Source of the DNA: Victivallis vadensis | GTDB lineage: Bacteria; Verrucomicrobiota; Lentisphaeria; Victivallales; Victivallaceae | Length of the DNA: 64,000 nt | Direction: 5' to 3' | Assembly (NCBI RefSeq): GCF_003096415.1 | Contig: NZ_QEKH01000027.1 | Span: 1-64,000, forward strand | Shown: positions 33,571 through 42,235 of the stretch, in pieces | How positions within the stretch are numbered: the first letter of the stretch is position 1 | Layout: the number at the start of each line of letters is the position of its first letter | The notes under the pieces: generated by a model | Told to the model about the DNA's origin: nothing | The model's database searches: none | The model's input: only the letters and a program-made list of their open reading frames with translations | Made by a program: the position numbers and the translations under genes

Positions 33571-34659
33571 CTACTTCACCTGCGGCAATCCCGGCAGCTC
33601 AATATTCTGATTCTGGCAGAGATTCAGATATTCGACCGTGGTGATGGCGGTGGTGCCGATCAGCAGCACGAAAGAGAGCGCGGCCAGAATCAGATAAGCC
33701 ATCGAGGGACGCGGCGCGTCTTCGTAGATCATCGCGGCCGGTTTGGCGGCGGGCGCCGGAGCCGGTTCCGGAGCTTTTTCGTCCTTCACGTTCAGCTCCT
33801 TGGCCGGTTCCGGAGCTTTGGGCGGCTCCGGATCGCGCTTCAGGTTCAGCCCGGAAGGCGGAGCCGGGGGGGCGGCCGGTTTCTTCGGCTGCGGCAGCTT
33901 TACGGTCGACTTGTCGTCTTCTTCGACAGCCGGGGAAAGGTCGGTCGGCATCACCACCGTTTTGTTGGTGCTGTTGTCGACCGGGACGGCACCCGGCTGG
34001 TTCGGCAGCATTACGGTCTTTTTACTCGGATCGACCGGCGCTTTGGCCTTGACCGGACGACTGATCCGGATGGTTTCGTCGTTCTCTGCGGCTTCCTCGG
34101 AAGTCTTGGGAGCGGCGAAAGTTTTCGGTGCGGGGGCCGCCGGCGCCGCGGGGGCGGCTGGTTGGCCGCCTACCTTGACGCTGGAGGGGGGCACGGCGGA
34201 AGGACGCAGCACCAGGGTTTTCCGGGTCTGGGTATTGGTGCCGGAATTGGGATCGGCGCCGGGTAATTTCACACTGGCGGGAGTTACGGCGGAAGGGCGA
34301 AGCACCACCGTTTTCCGGGTCTGGGTATTTTCTCCATCGACTGCTGCACCGGCGGCAGGTGCAGCCGATGCGGCGGGAGGAACCTCGGAGCCCTGAAGTT
34401 TGATCGGTTGATTGACAACCCGCTGCGGCGCAATCGGTTTGAGTTTGACGGTACGGCGCGTCTGGGTGTCTTCCAGGATTTCCAGATTACCGGTATCGGT
34501 ATCGCGGCCGGTCAGCGGGTCGGCGATCGGCGCTCCCGGAGTCGGCAGCTTGATCGAGGCCGGAGTCGTTGCGGAAGGCTTCAGCCGTACGGTTTTCCGG
34601 GTTTTGGTATCGTCACCGTCGTCCATACCCGCGTTTATTTTGATATCATCCTCGGCCAT
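33571..34659 (-). CDS. Thr-motif repeat protein with a C-terminal membrane helix
   Basis: A 362-residue low-complexity protein. It carries four copies of a block around [D/N]T[K/Q]TR[K/R]TVxLxPSA...SIKLP, then further short motifs with TVxL/TVxMP (SKKTVMLP, NKTVVMP, KSTVKLP), a Pro/Ala/Lys-rich region, and a single membrane helix near the C-terminus (PSMAYLILAALSFVLLIGTT) followed by a short tail. It is therefore a tail-anchored cytoplasmic Thr-rich protein or an inside-out anchored one. ATG 34659 follows AAAGGG. I know no function; the repeats look like Thr phosphorylation or FHA-binding sites, which is inference. Confidence 0.7.
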   Translation of the reverse strand: MAEDDIKINAGMDDGDDTKTRKTVRLKPSATTPASIKLPTPGAPIADPLTGRDTDTGNLEILEDTQTRRTVKLKPIAPQRVVNQPIKLQGSEVPPAASAAPAAGAAVDGENTQTRKTVVLRPSAVTPASVKLPGADPNSGTNTQTRKTLVLRPSAVPPSSVKVGGQPAAPAAPAAPAPKTFAAPKTSEEAAENDETIRISRPVKAKAPVDPSKKTVMLPNQPGAVPVDNSTNKTVVMPTDLSPAVEEDDKSTVKLPQPKKPAAPPAPPSGLNLKRDPEPPKAPEPAKELNVKDEKAPEPAPAPAAKPAAMIYEDAPRPSMAYLILAALSFVLLIGTTAITTVEYLNLCQNQNIELPGLPQVK

Positions 34660-34712
34660 CGTAAACCCTTTCTTCACCTTATTTCAGCTGAATATGCAAC
34701 TTGTCACAAAAA

Positions 34713-34740
34713 AATTTAATCCATCATTCCGGAAAATCAA
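34713..34740 (-). promoter_or_regulatory. promoter of the Thr-motif repeat gene
   Basis: On the minus strand TTGATT (34740-34735), 16-base spacer, TAAATT (34718-34713). The leader to ATG 34659 is about 45 bases with AAAGGG near its end. Confidence 0.4.
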
Positions 34741-34777
34741 TAGTGCGATTCAAATATTATCAGCAAAAAACGCGTTT

Positions 34778-36163
34778 TCACTTGGTTTCGGCTTCCAGCC
34801 TCTCGATTCTCGCGGCGATATCTTCAAATTTCGGTTTTTTCTGGGCGATTTCCCGGTATTTGGCCAGCGCGTCTCCGCCGCGCCCGACCGCTTCGTAGGC
34901 GAGGCCGAGCGCATAGAGCGCGTCGTTCCGGAAGCGGTCGAGGCGGCTCATGGTTTCAAACTCTTTTTCAAGCATTGCAATCGCTTCTTCGGCGCGGTTC
35001 AGTCGAATCAGCGCTTTGGCGGAATAGGTCGCTCCGATCACCCGCTTCTGGTGGGTGCGCATCGCGTGTTCAAATTCCGTCAGGGAGGGTTCGTAATCGC
35101 CGTTTTCAAAATAACAGACGCCGAGGTCGAAATGGAGGTTGGGATCATTCGGATAGGCCTTGGAGCGGGCTTCGGATTTGCGGAGCCGGTAGGAAAGCTT
35201 CTCTTTTTCGAGGTCCTCAATCTGAGCTTCCGCATTTTCATAGGAGTCGGGATCGGCCTTGAGGGTCGCAATCGCCTGGTCGAGCTGCATCATATAGGCT
35301 TTCTCGATCTGCTTGTCCAGCGCGGGGTCGAGGGCGCCGAGCTTTTTGGCGACGATTTTCATCTCATTGATCGCGGCTTCATAGTTTTCGGCAACCATAT
35401 AAGCGTCGGCCAGCTTGCGCCGGATGTCCATCGAATCGTTTTCTTCGAGGTCTTTGGTGAATTTTTCGATCAGCACTTTCGCCTGGTCGGCGTCGTGAAT
35501 GGTGCCGTCGATCAACTGCTGGGTGACGGCGGCCTGACTGTCGGCGGATTTGCTCTGGGTGGTGCCTTCCTCCTCCCAGTTGCCGCGTTCGATGCTGGCC
35601 AGCGCGAGCGCGCTGCGCAATTCACCCTGCATGCCGAGGTCCTTCGGATTCTTTTTGGCGAGGTCCTGAAAGATTTTCAACGCTTCGCGGGCCTGGCCGT
35701 TGCGCTGCAGCGCTTCGACGAGGCGGCGGTTGTTGCCGTCGTTGTTCGGGTGGAAACGGTGGATGATCGACAGCGCTTCCGCCGAAGCGAAAGCGGCGTC
35801 GGCATCTTCCGCAGCATCGGCCAACGCGGTCAGGATCAGCGGATTGTCGACACATTTGGCAAGCGGCCCTTCGCACATCGCCATCGCTGCGAAGGGGTCT
35901 TTGACCGCCTTGAGCTTGATGAATGGAAAAGTGAAGACCGACAGGAAAACCCAGAACGCCTTGGCCAGCGGATTCTGCCGCATCGCCTTGTTGCATTCGA
36001 GCTCGCGCAGCTTGTCGCGCGCGACGCCGAAGTCGGGAATCGATTTGACCAGGTCCCGCAGGGTTTCCATCGCGTATCCGGGGTCTGCGACGGCACTGCT
36101 CAGGGCTTTGTTGTAGGCTTCCCGGGCGTAGATCGGCACCTTGCTCAACGGCTTGCGTTTCAT
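34778..36163 (-). CDS. tetratricopeptide-repeat protein
   Basis: A 461-residue protein starting MKRKPLSKVPIYAREAYNKA, made of TPR-like helical pairs (DPNLHFDLGVCYFENGDYEPSLTEFEHAM and RFRNDALYALGLAYEAVGRGGDALAKYREI-type units, cut here to show the pattern). A hydrophobic stretch about residues 66-86 (NPLAKAFWVFLSVFTFPFIK) may be one membrane helix or a buried core. It starts after AAGGAAG and follows a promoter at 36272-36300. TPR proteins scaffold other proteins; no partner is indicated. The gene lies 118 bases upstream of the Thr-motif repeat gene on the same strand and may be co-transcribed. Confidence 0.8.
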   Translation of the reverse strand: MKRKPLSKVPIYAREAYNKALSSAVADPGYAMETLRDLVKSIPDFGVARDKLRELECNKAMRQNPLAKAFWVFLSVFTFPFIKLKAVKDPFAAMAMCEGPLAKCVDNPLILTALADAAEDADAAFASAEALSIIHRFHPNNDGNNRRLVEALQRNGQAREALKIFQDLAKKNPKDLGMQGELRSALALASIERGNWEEEGTTQSKSADSQAAVTQQLIDGTIHDADQAKVLIEKFTKDLEENDSMDIRRKLADAYMVAENYEAAINEMKIVAKKLGALDPALDKQIEKAYMMQLDQAIATLKADPDSYENAEAQIEDLEKEKLSYRLRKSEARSKAYPNDPNLHFDLGVCYFENGDYEPSLTEFEHAMRTHQKRVIGATYSAKALIRLNRAEEAIAMLEKEFETMSRLDRFRNDALYALGLAYEAVGRGGDALAKYREIAQKKPKFEDIAARIERLEAETK

Positions 36164-36271
36164 AACATCAGCTTCCTTATCGAAAAATCTCCCGGCTCCG
36201 GCCGGTTCCTGGTTGAAAAGTGAAAGGGTCCGGCCCGGTCTTGAAAAGGGCCGAATTTTCCGTAACCCTAC

Positions 36272-36300
36272 TATATACACTTTACTGCGGAGTTTTTCAA
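36272..36300 (-). promoter_or_regulatory. promoter of the TPR gene
   Basis: On the minus strand TTGAAA (36300-36295), 17-base spacer, TATATA (36277-36272). The leader to ATG 36163 is about 100 bases. Confidence 0.6.
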
Positions 36301-36352
36301 GTTCCGCAGGCAAGTTTTTCATGAATCCGGCCGGAAAACAGTCGTTTCCGGG

Positions 36353-39300
36353 TCAGTCAAGCAGATATTTCAGCTCGTCAATGGAGAGATTGACTCCCAT
36401 CGCATCCGGATTGTCGATCACGGAGTCGAAGATTTCACGCTTGCGTTCCTGCAGTTCGAGAATCTTTTCCTCGATCGAGTCCTTGACCACCAGCTTGACC
36501 GAACTGACCGCGCGGGTCTGGCCGATCCGGTGGGTCCGGTCGGCGGCCTGAAGCTCGACCGCCGGATTCCACCACGGATCGTAGATGATCACCGTGTCGG
36601 CGCTGGTCAGGTTGAGACCGGTGCCGCCCGCTTTCAGGCTGAGCAGAAAAAGAGGAATCTCCGGTGAATTGTTGAAGTGATCGACCCGCTCCTGCCGGTT
36701 CCGGGTGGAGCCGTCGAGGTATTCGAAGGGAATGCCTTCGGCGTTCAGCTCTTTTACCGTCAACGCGAGCAGGCTGGTGAACTGGCTGAACAGCAGCATC
36801 TTGTGATTGCTGTCGATGTTTTCGTGCAGCAGCTCGAAGAGCAGGTCGGTTTTGGCCGACGGAATCCCGTCCCCCTTGCCGTCCGGCAGCAGCGCCGGAT
36901 GGCAGCAGATCTGCCGCAGCCGCAGCAGCGTGGTGAATACGGTCGCGTTGCCGCGGGCGTCGCCCTCTTTGTATTTCGCAAGCTGGGCAAGCCCCTCCTT
37001 GCGGACCTTTTCGTAGAGGTCGCGCTGGGCGGGTTCCATTTCGCAGTAGAGCGCAAGTTCGGATTTCGGCGGCAGATCGGTCGCCACCTGCGCCTTGGTG
37101 CGGCGTTTGATGAAGGGGCCGATCCGGGCGGCGAGGTCCTGCTGCAGGGCGGGGTCTTCGCGCAGGTTCGAATAGGCGCGCCGGAAAGCGGGCAGCGTGC
37201 CGAGCATCCCCGGCTGCAGGAAATCCATGATGCTCCACAGGTCCTCGGGTGAGTTTTCCAGCGGCGTGCCGGAAAGCACGATCCGGTGGGCGGCCGCGAT
37301 GCTTTTGCAGTTTTTCGCGTTGGAGGAGCCGGGATTTTTGATATGCTGCGCTTCGTCCAGCACCAGAAAGCTGAAATTGCAGTGCTTGAGTTTGTCGGCG
37401 CTGAGCCGTGCCGCAGCATAGGAGAGGATCACCAGATCATACTCGTTGACCTCCTTGAACATATCGGCACGGTCGTGTCCGGCCGGAGCCGCCACCCGGA
37501 AGCCAGGCACGAATTTATGCGCCTCGCGCTCCCAGTTCGCAACCAGCGACGCCGGACAGACGATCAGGGCGGGCGGTGAACTTCTGAGCTTGCGCGACGC
37601 GAGCAGCGCGAGCAGCTGCACGGTTTTGCCCAGCCCCATTTCGTCGGCGAGGATCACGTTGAAATTCCGGTCGGTCATCCACTGCATGTACTTGACGCCT
37701 TCGGACTGGTAGCCGCGCAGTTCGCCTTCGAATCTGTAGTCGGGAGCCGCGTCGAAGCTGCGGGCGGCCGCCTCCGGCCCTGCCGCGATTTCCGGCACCA
37801 GCGCGCCCGGAATCTCGCGGACCAGATGCGTGAAATAGTTCGCCGCGTAGAACGGCACCTCAAAGGTGCGCCCCTCGGGATCGAGGCTGCGGATCACGTT
37901 GGCCGCCGCCGGGAAGAAAGCCGCCAGCGGCCGCGGTATCTTGATCATGCCGGCGCGCGGCAGCACCACGAAGTCGCCGCCCTGCTTCACGGTTTCGGCA
38001 CACAGCTTCCAATCGGCCGGAACTCCGGCGCCGGTCAGCGTGTAGCTGACCACATAGGCGTCCGGTTTGGTCAGAGAGAGGCGGCACTGGAACTCCAGCT
38101 CCGGCAGGCCGGAGGAGCCGCGGATCATTGCCGCGAGCCTGCCGCCGAGCGCCAGGCGGGGGTGCGCGACCATGATTTCGGGCAGGGCGCGGTCGAGGAA
38201 GGTGCCGATGCGCTCCGCGCCGTGCAATGCGGGCGTGTCGCCGTCGAAGTCGAAGCCGAACAGTGCAAGCTCGGTGTCGAAGCGGCGTTCGGCGTTTTCG
38301 TCGCGTTTCCAGAAATTCTTGCCTTCGCGGACCAGGTAGCCGGAGCCGGGTTTCTGCAGCGCGTGGCCGTAATCGGTTTCATAGAGGTAGTTCACCTCCA
38401 GCGTGAACTCGTTGGCGCCGGAGAGCTTCCCGTCAAGCAGGATGCCGGCGTCGCGGGTCGCGAGTTCGAGCGTGTCCACCGGCACCACCGGCAGCGGGAA
38501 GTTTTTCAGGAATTCCTCGACGCTGGTCCCCTCCGGCGGATTCTGGGCGCCGGAACGGAAGAAGTTGCGCAGCCAGCTGATTTCGCAGGTCGCCGGAATA
38601 AAGAAATACTCCCCCTCGCGACCGATCCAGCACCCTGCCTTGCCGGTGATCACCTTGGCTCCGGCGGTCGGCAGCCCCGCGCCGTTGACCCGGATGCCGG
38701 GCGACAGCACCGGTTTGCCCCGCCCGGATTGTTTGCACAGCAGCACCGCTTCGGCAAATTCGCCGCGCACGAGCAGTCGCCTGCCGTCCCGGGTGAAGCG
38801 CGGGAAGTTCACGAGGCAGTGGAAAAATTCGGCGGTCAGCTCCGCATTCAGCAGAATCTGCGAATTTTCCGCTTCGCCGTTGATTGCCAGGAAACGGATG
38901 ATCTGCTGCTCGTGCAGCGAGAAGTGTTCCAGCTTCAGCGTGACGGTCAATGATTTGTCGAAATAGAGCTGACGCAGGTTGTTCAGGTTGCCGAGGTATT
39001 CGCGGTCGGCGGTGCGCAGCTTGACCGCGAGCGTCGCATTCTCCCATTTGCTCGGCACGTGCGGAAACGCGGAAACCGCTTCGATGTTCAGCCGCGCCAC
39101 CGGAATCCGGGCGCGTTCGATCAGGTTCGGCAGGCTCTCCTGCTTGAGGCCGCCGTAATAGGTGGCGGCTTCGTTGCGGAGCGTATCCGGCTGCGGGGTG
39201 TGGAACCGGCCGGCGTACATGGTCAGCGCCACCGCATGCTCGCAGAGTTTGCCGTCTTTGAGCTTCTTTGAACGGCAGGTGCATTCGCAGGCGGAATTTT

Positions 39301-39478
39301 CGCCGGTCCGGAGCCGGGTGTCGACGGTGACGCCCGGAAGGCGGAACCGGCCGCACAGCCACTGCTCCCGGTCATGCCATGCTCCGGCCAGGCGGTCCTG
39401 CTTCAGCAGCTGTTTGGCCGCTTTCAGTTCTGCGGGGCCGGAGAGTTCTATCAGTCTGTCTTCAAAGCTCTTCTTCAT
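36353..39478 (-). CDS. SNF2-family ATPase with N-terminal SWIM zinc finger
   Basis: A 1041-residue protein. A SWIM-type zinc finger near the N-terminus (CECTCRSKKLKDGKLCEHAV, about 65-84) is followed by about 450 residues without a clear domain and then the SNF2 helicase core: ADEMGLGKTVQLLALLAS (Walker A), LVLDEAQHIKNP (Walker B), SGTPLENSPEDLWS, FKRRTKAQV, then the helicase-C motifs (LLFSQFTS, DGSTRN, SLKAGGTGLNLTSADTVIIYDPWWNPAVE, QAADRTHRIGQ; the longer string is shown in pieces). Such proteins translocate on double-stranded DNA and remodel protein-DNA complexes. ATG 39478 has GAGG at good spacing. Bacterial SWIM-SNF2 proteins are often of unknown role. Confidence 0.88.
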   Translation of the reverse strand: MKKSFEDRLIELSGPAELKAAKQLLKQDRLAGAWHDREQWLCGRFRLPGVTVDTRLRTGENSACECTCRSKKLKDGKLCEHAVALTMYAGRFHTPQPDTLRNEAATYYGGLKQESLPNLIERARIPVARLNIEAVSAFPHVPSKWENATLAVKLRTADREYLGNLNNLRQLYFDKSLTVTLKLEHFSLHEQQIIRFLAINGEAENSQILLNAELTAEFFHCLVNFPRFTRDGRRLLVRGEFAEAVLLCKQSGRGKPVLSPGIRVNGAGLPTAGAKVITGKAGCWIGREGEYFFIPATCEISWLRNFFRSGAQNPPEGTSVEEFLKNFPLPVVPVDTLELATRDAGILLDGKLSGANEFTLEVNYLYETDYGHALQKPGSGYLVREGKNFWKRDENAERRFDTELALFGFDFDGDTPALHGAERIGTFLDRALPEIMVAHPRLALGGRLAAMIRGSSGLPELEFQCRLSLTKPDAYVVSYTLTGAGVPADWKLCAETVKQGGDFVVLPRAGMIKIPRPLAAFFPAAANVIRSLDPEGRTFEVPFYAANYFTHLVREIPGALVPEIAAGPEAAARSFDAAPDYRFEGELRGYQSEGVKYMQWMTDRNFNVILADEMGLGKTVQLLALLASRKLRSSPPALIVCPASLVANWEREAHKFVPGFRVAAPAGHDRADMFKEVNEYDLVILSYAAARLSADKLKHCNFSFLVLDEAQHIKNPGSSNAKNCKSIAAAHRIVLSGTPLENSPEDLWSIMDFLQPGMLGTLPAFRRAYSNLREDPALQQDLAARIGPFIKRRTKAQVATDLPPKSELALYCEMEPAQRDLYEKVRKEGLAQLAKYKEGDARGNATVFTTLLRLRQICCHPALLPDGKGDGIPSAKTDLLFELLHENIDSNHKMLLFSQFTSLLALTVKELNAEGIPFEYLDGSTRNRQERVDHFNNSPEIPLFLLSLKAGGTGLNLTSADTVIIYDPWWNPAVELQAADRTHRIGQTRAVSSVKLVVKDSIEEKILELQERKREIFDSVIDNPDAMGVNLSIDELKYLLD

Positions 39479-39557
39479 GAAAATCCTCATTTTACTACAA
39501 TAAAACTTATTAAGATACTCCCGTTTCCCGGTATTTTCCAGTTTTTAGCGGCCGATA

Positions 39558-39587
39558 TTGGAAAAAAGTCCGAAGCGGGTGTATAGT
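39558..39587 (+). promoter_or_regulatory. promoter of the activase-fusion gene
   Basis: TTGGAA (39558-39563), 18-base spacer, TATAGT (39582-39587). The leader to ATG 39682 is about 88 bases. No good Shine-Dalgarno sequence lies close to the ATG; GGAGGCGG sits about 27 bases away, which is too far. Confidence 0.45.
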
Positions 39588-39681
39588 AATCATTACGAAA
39601 AATGAATAATTCAACAACAGGAACCGTCTTTTCCCGGCAGGCAGCAGGGAGGCGGTTCATTACCGAACTGGTTTTCTGTTT

Positions 39682-41766
39682 ATGGAAAAATTGTATCTGG
39701 GTATCGATATCGGCTCCACCACATTCAAAGCCGTGTTGATGAACGAGCGCGGCAAGGTCCGCCAGACGTTGTACCAGCGGACGAAGCCGGTTGATACCGG
39801 CCGGGTGCGCTGCGCCGGGGTCTGCGCCAAATGCGGTGCGTGCAACTTCGGCCAGTTGCGTCAGACGGTCGACAGGTTCCTGCTCGACGCGGGATTGACC
39901 GGGATGGAGCAGATTGACTGCACGGTGGTGACCGGCAGCCAGATCGTCGAGGATACCGCGGATTTCGTCCCTTATGATTTCCGGGTTAGCGAAGTAACCG
40001 CGCATGTGGCGGGCGCCCGCCACTATTATCCCGACTGCAAGGCGATCCTCGACGTGGGCGGGCAGGACAGCAAGGCGATGGTCTTCAACGACCGCATGAA
40101 AATGTGGAACTACAAGATGAGCGGCATCTGCGCCGCCGGCACCGGCGCTTTTCTGGACAGCGTCGCGGTGAAGCTGAATGTGCCGGTCGAAGAGATGGCC
40201 GACCGCGCCAACTACGACAGCAATCTTGAGTTTTCCTCGGTCTGTGCGGTGCTTTCGGCGACCAGCATCAACAAATTCAAAAACCGGTTCCCGATGGGGG
40301 ACATCATCGGCGGGGCCTGCCGGGCGCAGGCGCGCACGATCATGTCCGGCGTCGGCGAACTTTTCCTCGGCTACAAAGGGGATATCGTATTCCAGGGCGG
40401 CGTCGCGTACAACCGCGCGGTCGCCTACTACCTTAAGGAAATCACCGGCAACAACATCATCATCCCGGAGTTTCACGGAGTGATGGGGGCGCTCGGCGCC
40501 GCCTGTCTCGCGCTGCAGTTCTCGGAACTCAAAGGCAAGCTCGATCCCGAAGCCGGCCTGCCGCCCGCGACCCGGCACCTCGCTTCGGTGGACCTGCGCG
40601 CCAAGGCGACCCGCCGTGATTTCCTCGGCCACGGCAAGGAGCCGCTGGTCTGGCGGAATCTGTTCTTCCCGACCGAAGTGCTGAATGCGCTCGGGGTGCG
40701 TTCCCTGACGCTTGAAACCTATGCGGCGCTCTTCGCCCGCAGCCAGCACAAGGTCAAAAAGGCGTTCGACAAGGCGGCCTGCAAGGGCTTCTCCGGCGAA
40801 ACCTGCTCCTTTTTGCGGGTGCTCGAAGGAGTGCAGCTTCCGGCTCCGGCGTTCGGCGTTTCGACTTCGCAGCCGTGCCAGCAGGGGGAGCGGATTTTCC
40901 GCGACCTGGCGCGCACCTACGGCGCGAGCGACAAGTTCTTTTCGCTGCAGACTCCGGCGGTCGGCGAGGCCGAAGGGGATATTACCCTTGAACATCTCGC
41001 CGAGGAGCTGGAGCGTTCGGTGCGGCTGATGGAGAAATCCCTGGGCCTTAAGATGGATCCGGCGAAGCTGGCCGAAGCGTGCGAGCACTCCAACGAGGCG
41101 CGGCACTACTCTCTGCTCTGCAATGAGTTGCGCCACAGCAGCCCGCCGCTGATCCGGGGCGGGCAGGCGATCTATTTCGCGACGATTTTCAGCCAGCTCT
41201 GGGGAAGGCCCGAACTGACCGCGATCCAGAAAACGCTGTTCGAGGAGTTGCGGGCGATCCGCGACGAGATCGGCGACTCGGTGAAGCTTGAGGACACCCA
41301 CCGGCTGCTGTGGCTGCATCTGCCGCCGTTCTACGACAGTTCGCTGCTGGATTACATCGAAGTCAAGTGCAAGGCGCCGATCGTGTTCGAGGAGGTCAAC
41401 TTCGTCGGCTGGGAGCCGCTTGACCCGAAGGACCCGTACCGGTCGCTGGCGCGCAAGATCCTGACCGTCGGCTTCATGGATCCCGCGCTGCGGGTCGAAA
41501 CGATTGTGGAGAATGCGCCGAAGGTTCACTACAACGGCTGCATCCTGTACAACCACGGCTTCGGCCGCTGCTCGATGGCGGACAGCTCCTTCATCAAGCA
41601 TCTGCGCGAGGAGCTGAACAAGGCGGCGGTTCCGCTGCTGGTGCTCGACGGCGACTGCGTGGACACCACGATCGACCCGTGCAGCACGGAAACCAAGATC
41701 AGCGCCTATGTCGAGGCGCTGAACGAACAGAAATACGGCAACATTTTCGGGCGGCTCAAAGCGTAA
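39682..41766 (+). CDS. 2-hydroxyacyl-CoA dehydratase activator fused to an HgdB-like domain
   Basis: A 694-residue fusion. The first 280 residues form an ASKHA ATPase of the BcrAD/BadFG/HgdC type: GIDIGSTTFKAVL, DVGGQDSKAM, and Cys150 (SGICAAGTGAF) and Cys188 (SSVCAVLSA) spaced as in the activators that hold a [4Fe-4S] cluster at the dimer interface. The rest resembles the HgdB/HgdC-partner dehydratase fold, ending with NGCILYNHGFGRCSMADSS and PLLVLDGDCVD. Activators use ATP to drive electrons to a low potential, and the partner would receive them. Related proteins reduce small molecules with a double-cubane cluster. Substrate unknown. Standard activators are about 260 residues and free, so the fusion is notable. 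Confidence 0.78.
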   Translation: MEKLYLGIDIGSTTFKAVLMNERGKVRQTLYQRTKPVDTGRVRCAGVCAKCGACNFGQLRQTVDRFLLDAGLTGMEQIDCTVVTGSQIVEDTADFVPYDFRVSEVTAHVAGARHYYPDCKAILDVGGQDSKAMVFNDRMKMWNYKMSGICAAGTGAFLDSVAVKLNVPVEEMADRANYDSNLEFSSVCAVLSATSINKFKNRFPMGDIIGGACRAQARTIMSGVGELFLGYKGDIVFQGGVAYNRAVAYYLKEITGNNIIIPEFHGVMGALGAACLALQFSELKGKLDPEAGLPPATRHLASVDLRAKATRRDFLGHGKEPLVWRNLFFPTEVLNALGVRSLTLETYAALFARSQHKVKKAFDKAACKGFSGETCSFLRVLEGVQLPAPAFGVSTSQPCQQGERIFRDLARTYGASDKFFSLQTPAVGEAEGDITLEHLAEELERSVRLMEKSLGLKMDPAKLAEACEHSNEARHYSLLCNELRHSSPPLIRGGQAIYFATIFSQLWGRPELTAIQKTLFEELRAIRDEIGDSVKLEDTHRLLWLHLPPFYDSSLLDYIEVKCKAPIVFEEVNFVGWEPLDPKDPYRSLARKILTVGFMDPALRVETIVENAPKVHYNGCILYNHGFGRCSMADSSFIKHLREELNKAAVPLLVLDGDCVDTTIDPCSTETKISAYVEALNEQKYGNIFGRLKA

Positions 41767-41866
41767 CGCCCGGTTGAAACAGTCATACAAGGGGGAAAGG
41801 CGCAGCGTTCGGGAAATTGGTCCGAAGCTGGGCCTTTCCGCGTGAAACGGAGAGGAAGAAGCAATC

Positions 41867-42217
41867 ATGATCAGACGCAGTGGAGAATACCGTACCGAAC
41901 AGCGCGAAGAGATGCGCGGCGGCAAAGGCACCGTTACAATCGAACATTTCTGGGAACCCAAAACCGAAATGCGCTCCCATACGCGGATGTGCGCCAAGCT
42001 GACCATTCCGCCGGGCGGTTCGATCGGCTTTCATCCGCACGACGCCGAGGAGGAGATTTTCGTGGTGATCCGCGGCACGGCCGAAGCCGACGACAACGGC
42101 GAGGTGGTGCAGCTCGGCGTCGGCGACACGCTGCTGACCGGCAACGGCGACGGCCATGCGATCCGCTGCACCAGCGAGGAGCCGCTGGAACTGCTCGCTG
42201 TGATTGCAACCTATTGA
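41867..42217 (+). CDS. small cupin-domain protein
   Basis: A 116-residue single cupin domain: SIGFHPHDAEEEIFVVIRGT supplies the His-x-His...Glu metal residues of cupin motif 1, and VGDTLLTGNGDGHAIRC supplies motif 2 with its Gly and His. It likely binds a divalent metal. GAGAGGAAG precedes the ATG. It lies between the activator fusion and lysA on the same strand with about 100 bases to the former and 18 to the latter. Enzyme or sensor role cannot be told. Confidence 0.8.
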   Translation: MIRRSGEYRTEQREEMRGGKGTVTIEHFWEPKTEMRSHTRMCAKLTIPPGGSIGFHPHDAEEEIFVVIRGTAEADDNGEVVQLGVGDTLLTGNGDGHAIRCTSEEPLELLAVIATY

Positions 42218-42235
42218 GCGAAGGAGTTATTGCGT

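Noticed and set aside
39487-42006. An 839-codon minus-strand frame opposite the activator fusion
   Set aside because: Shadow frame; the plus strand has ATPase motifs and conserved cysteines.
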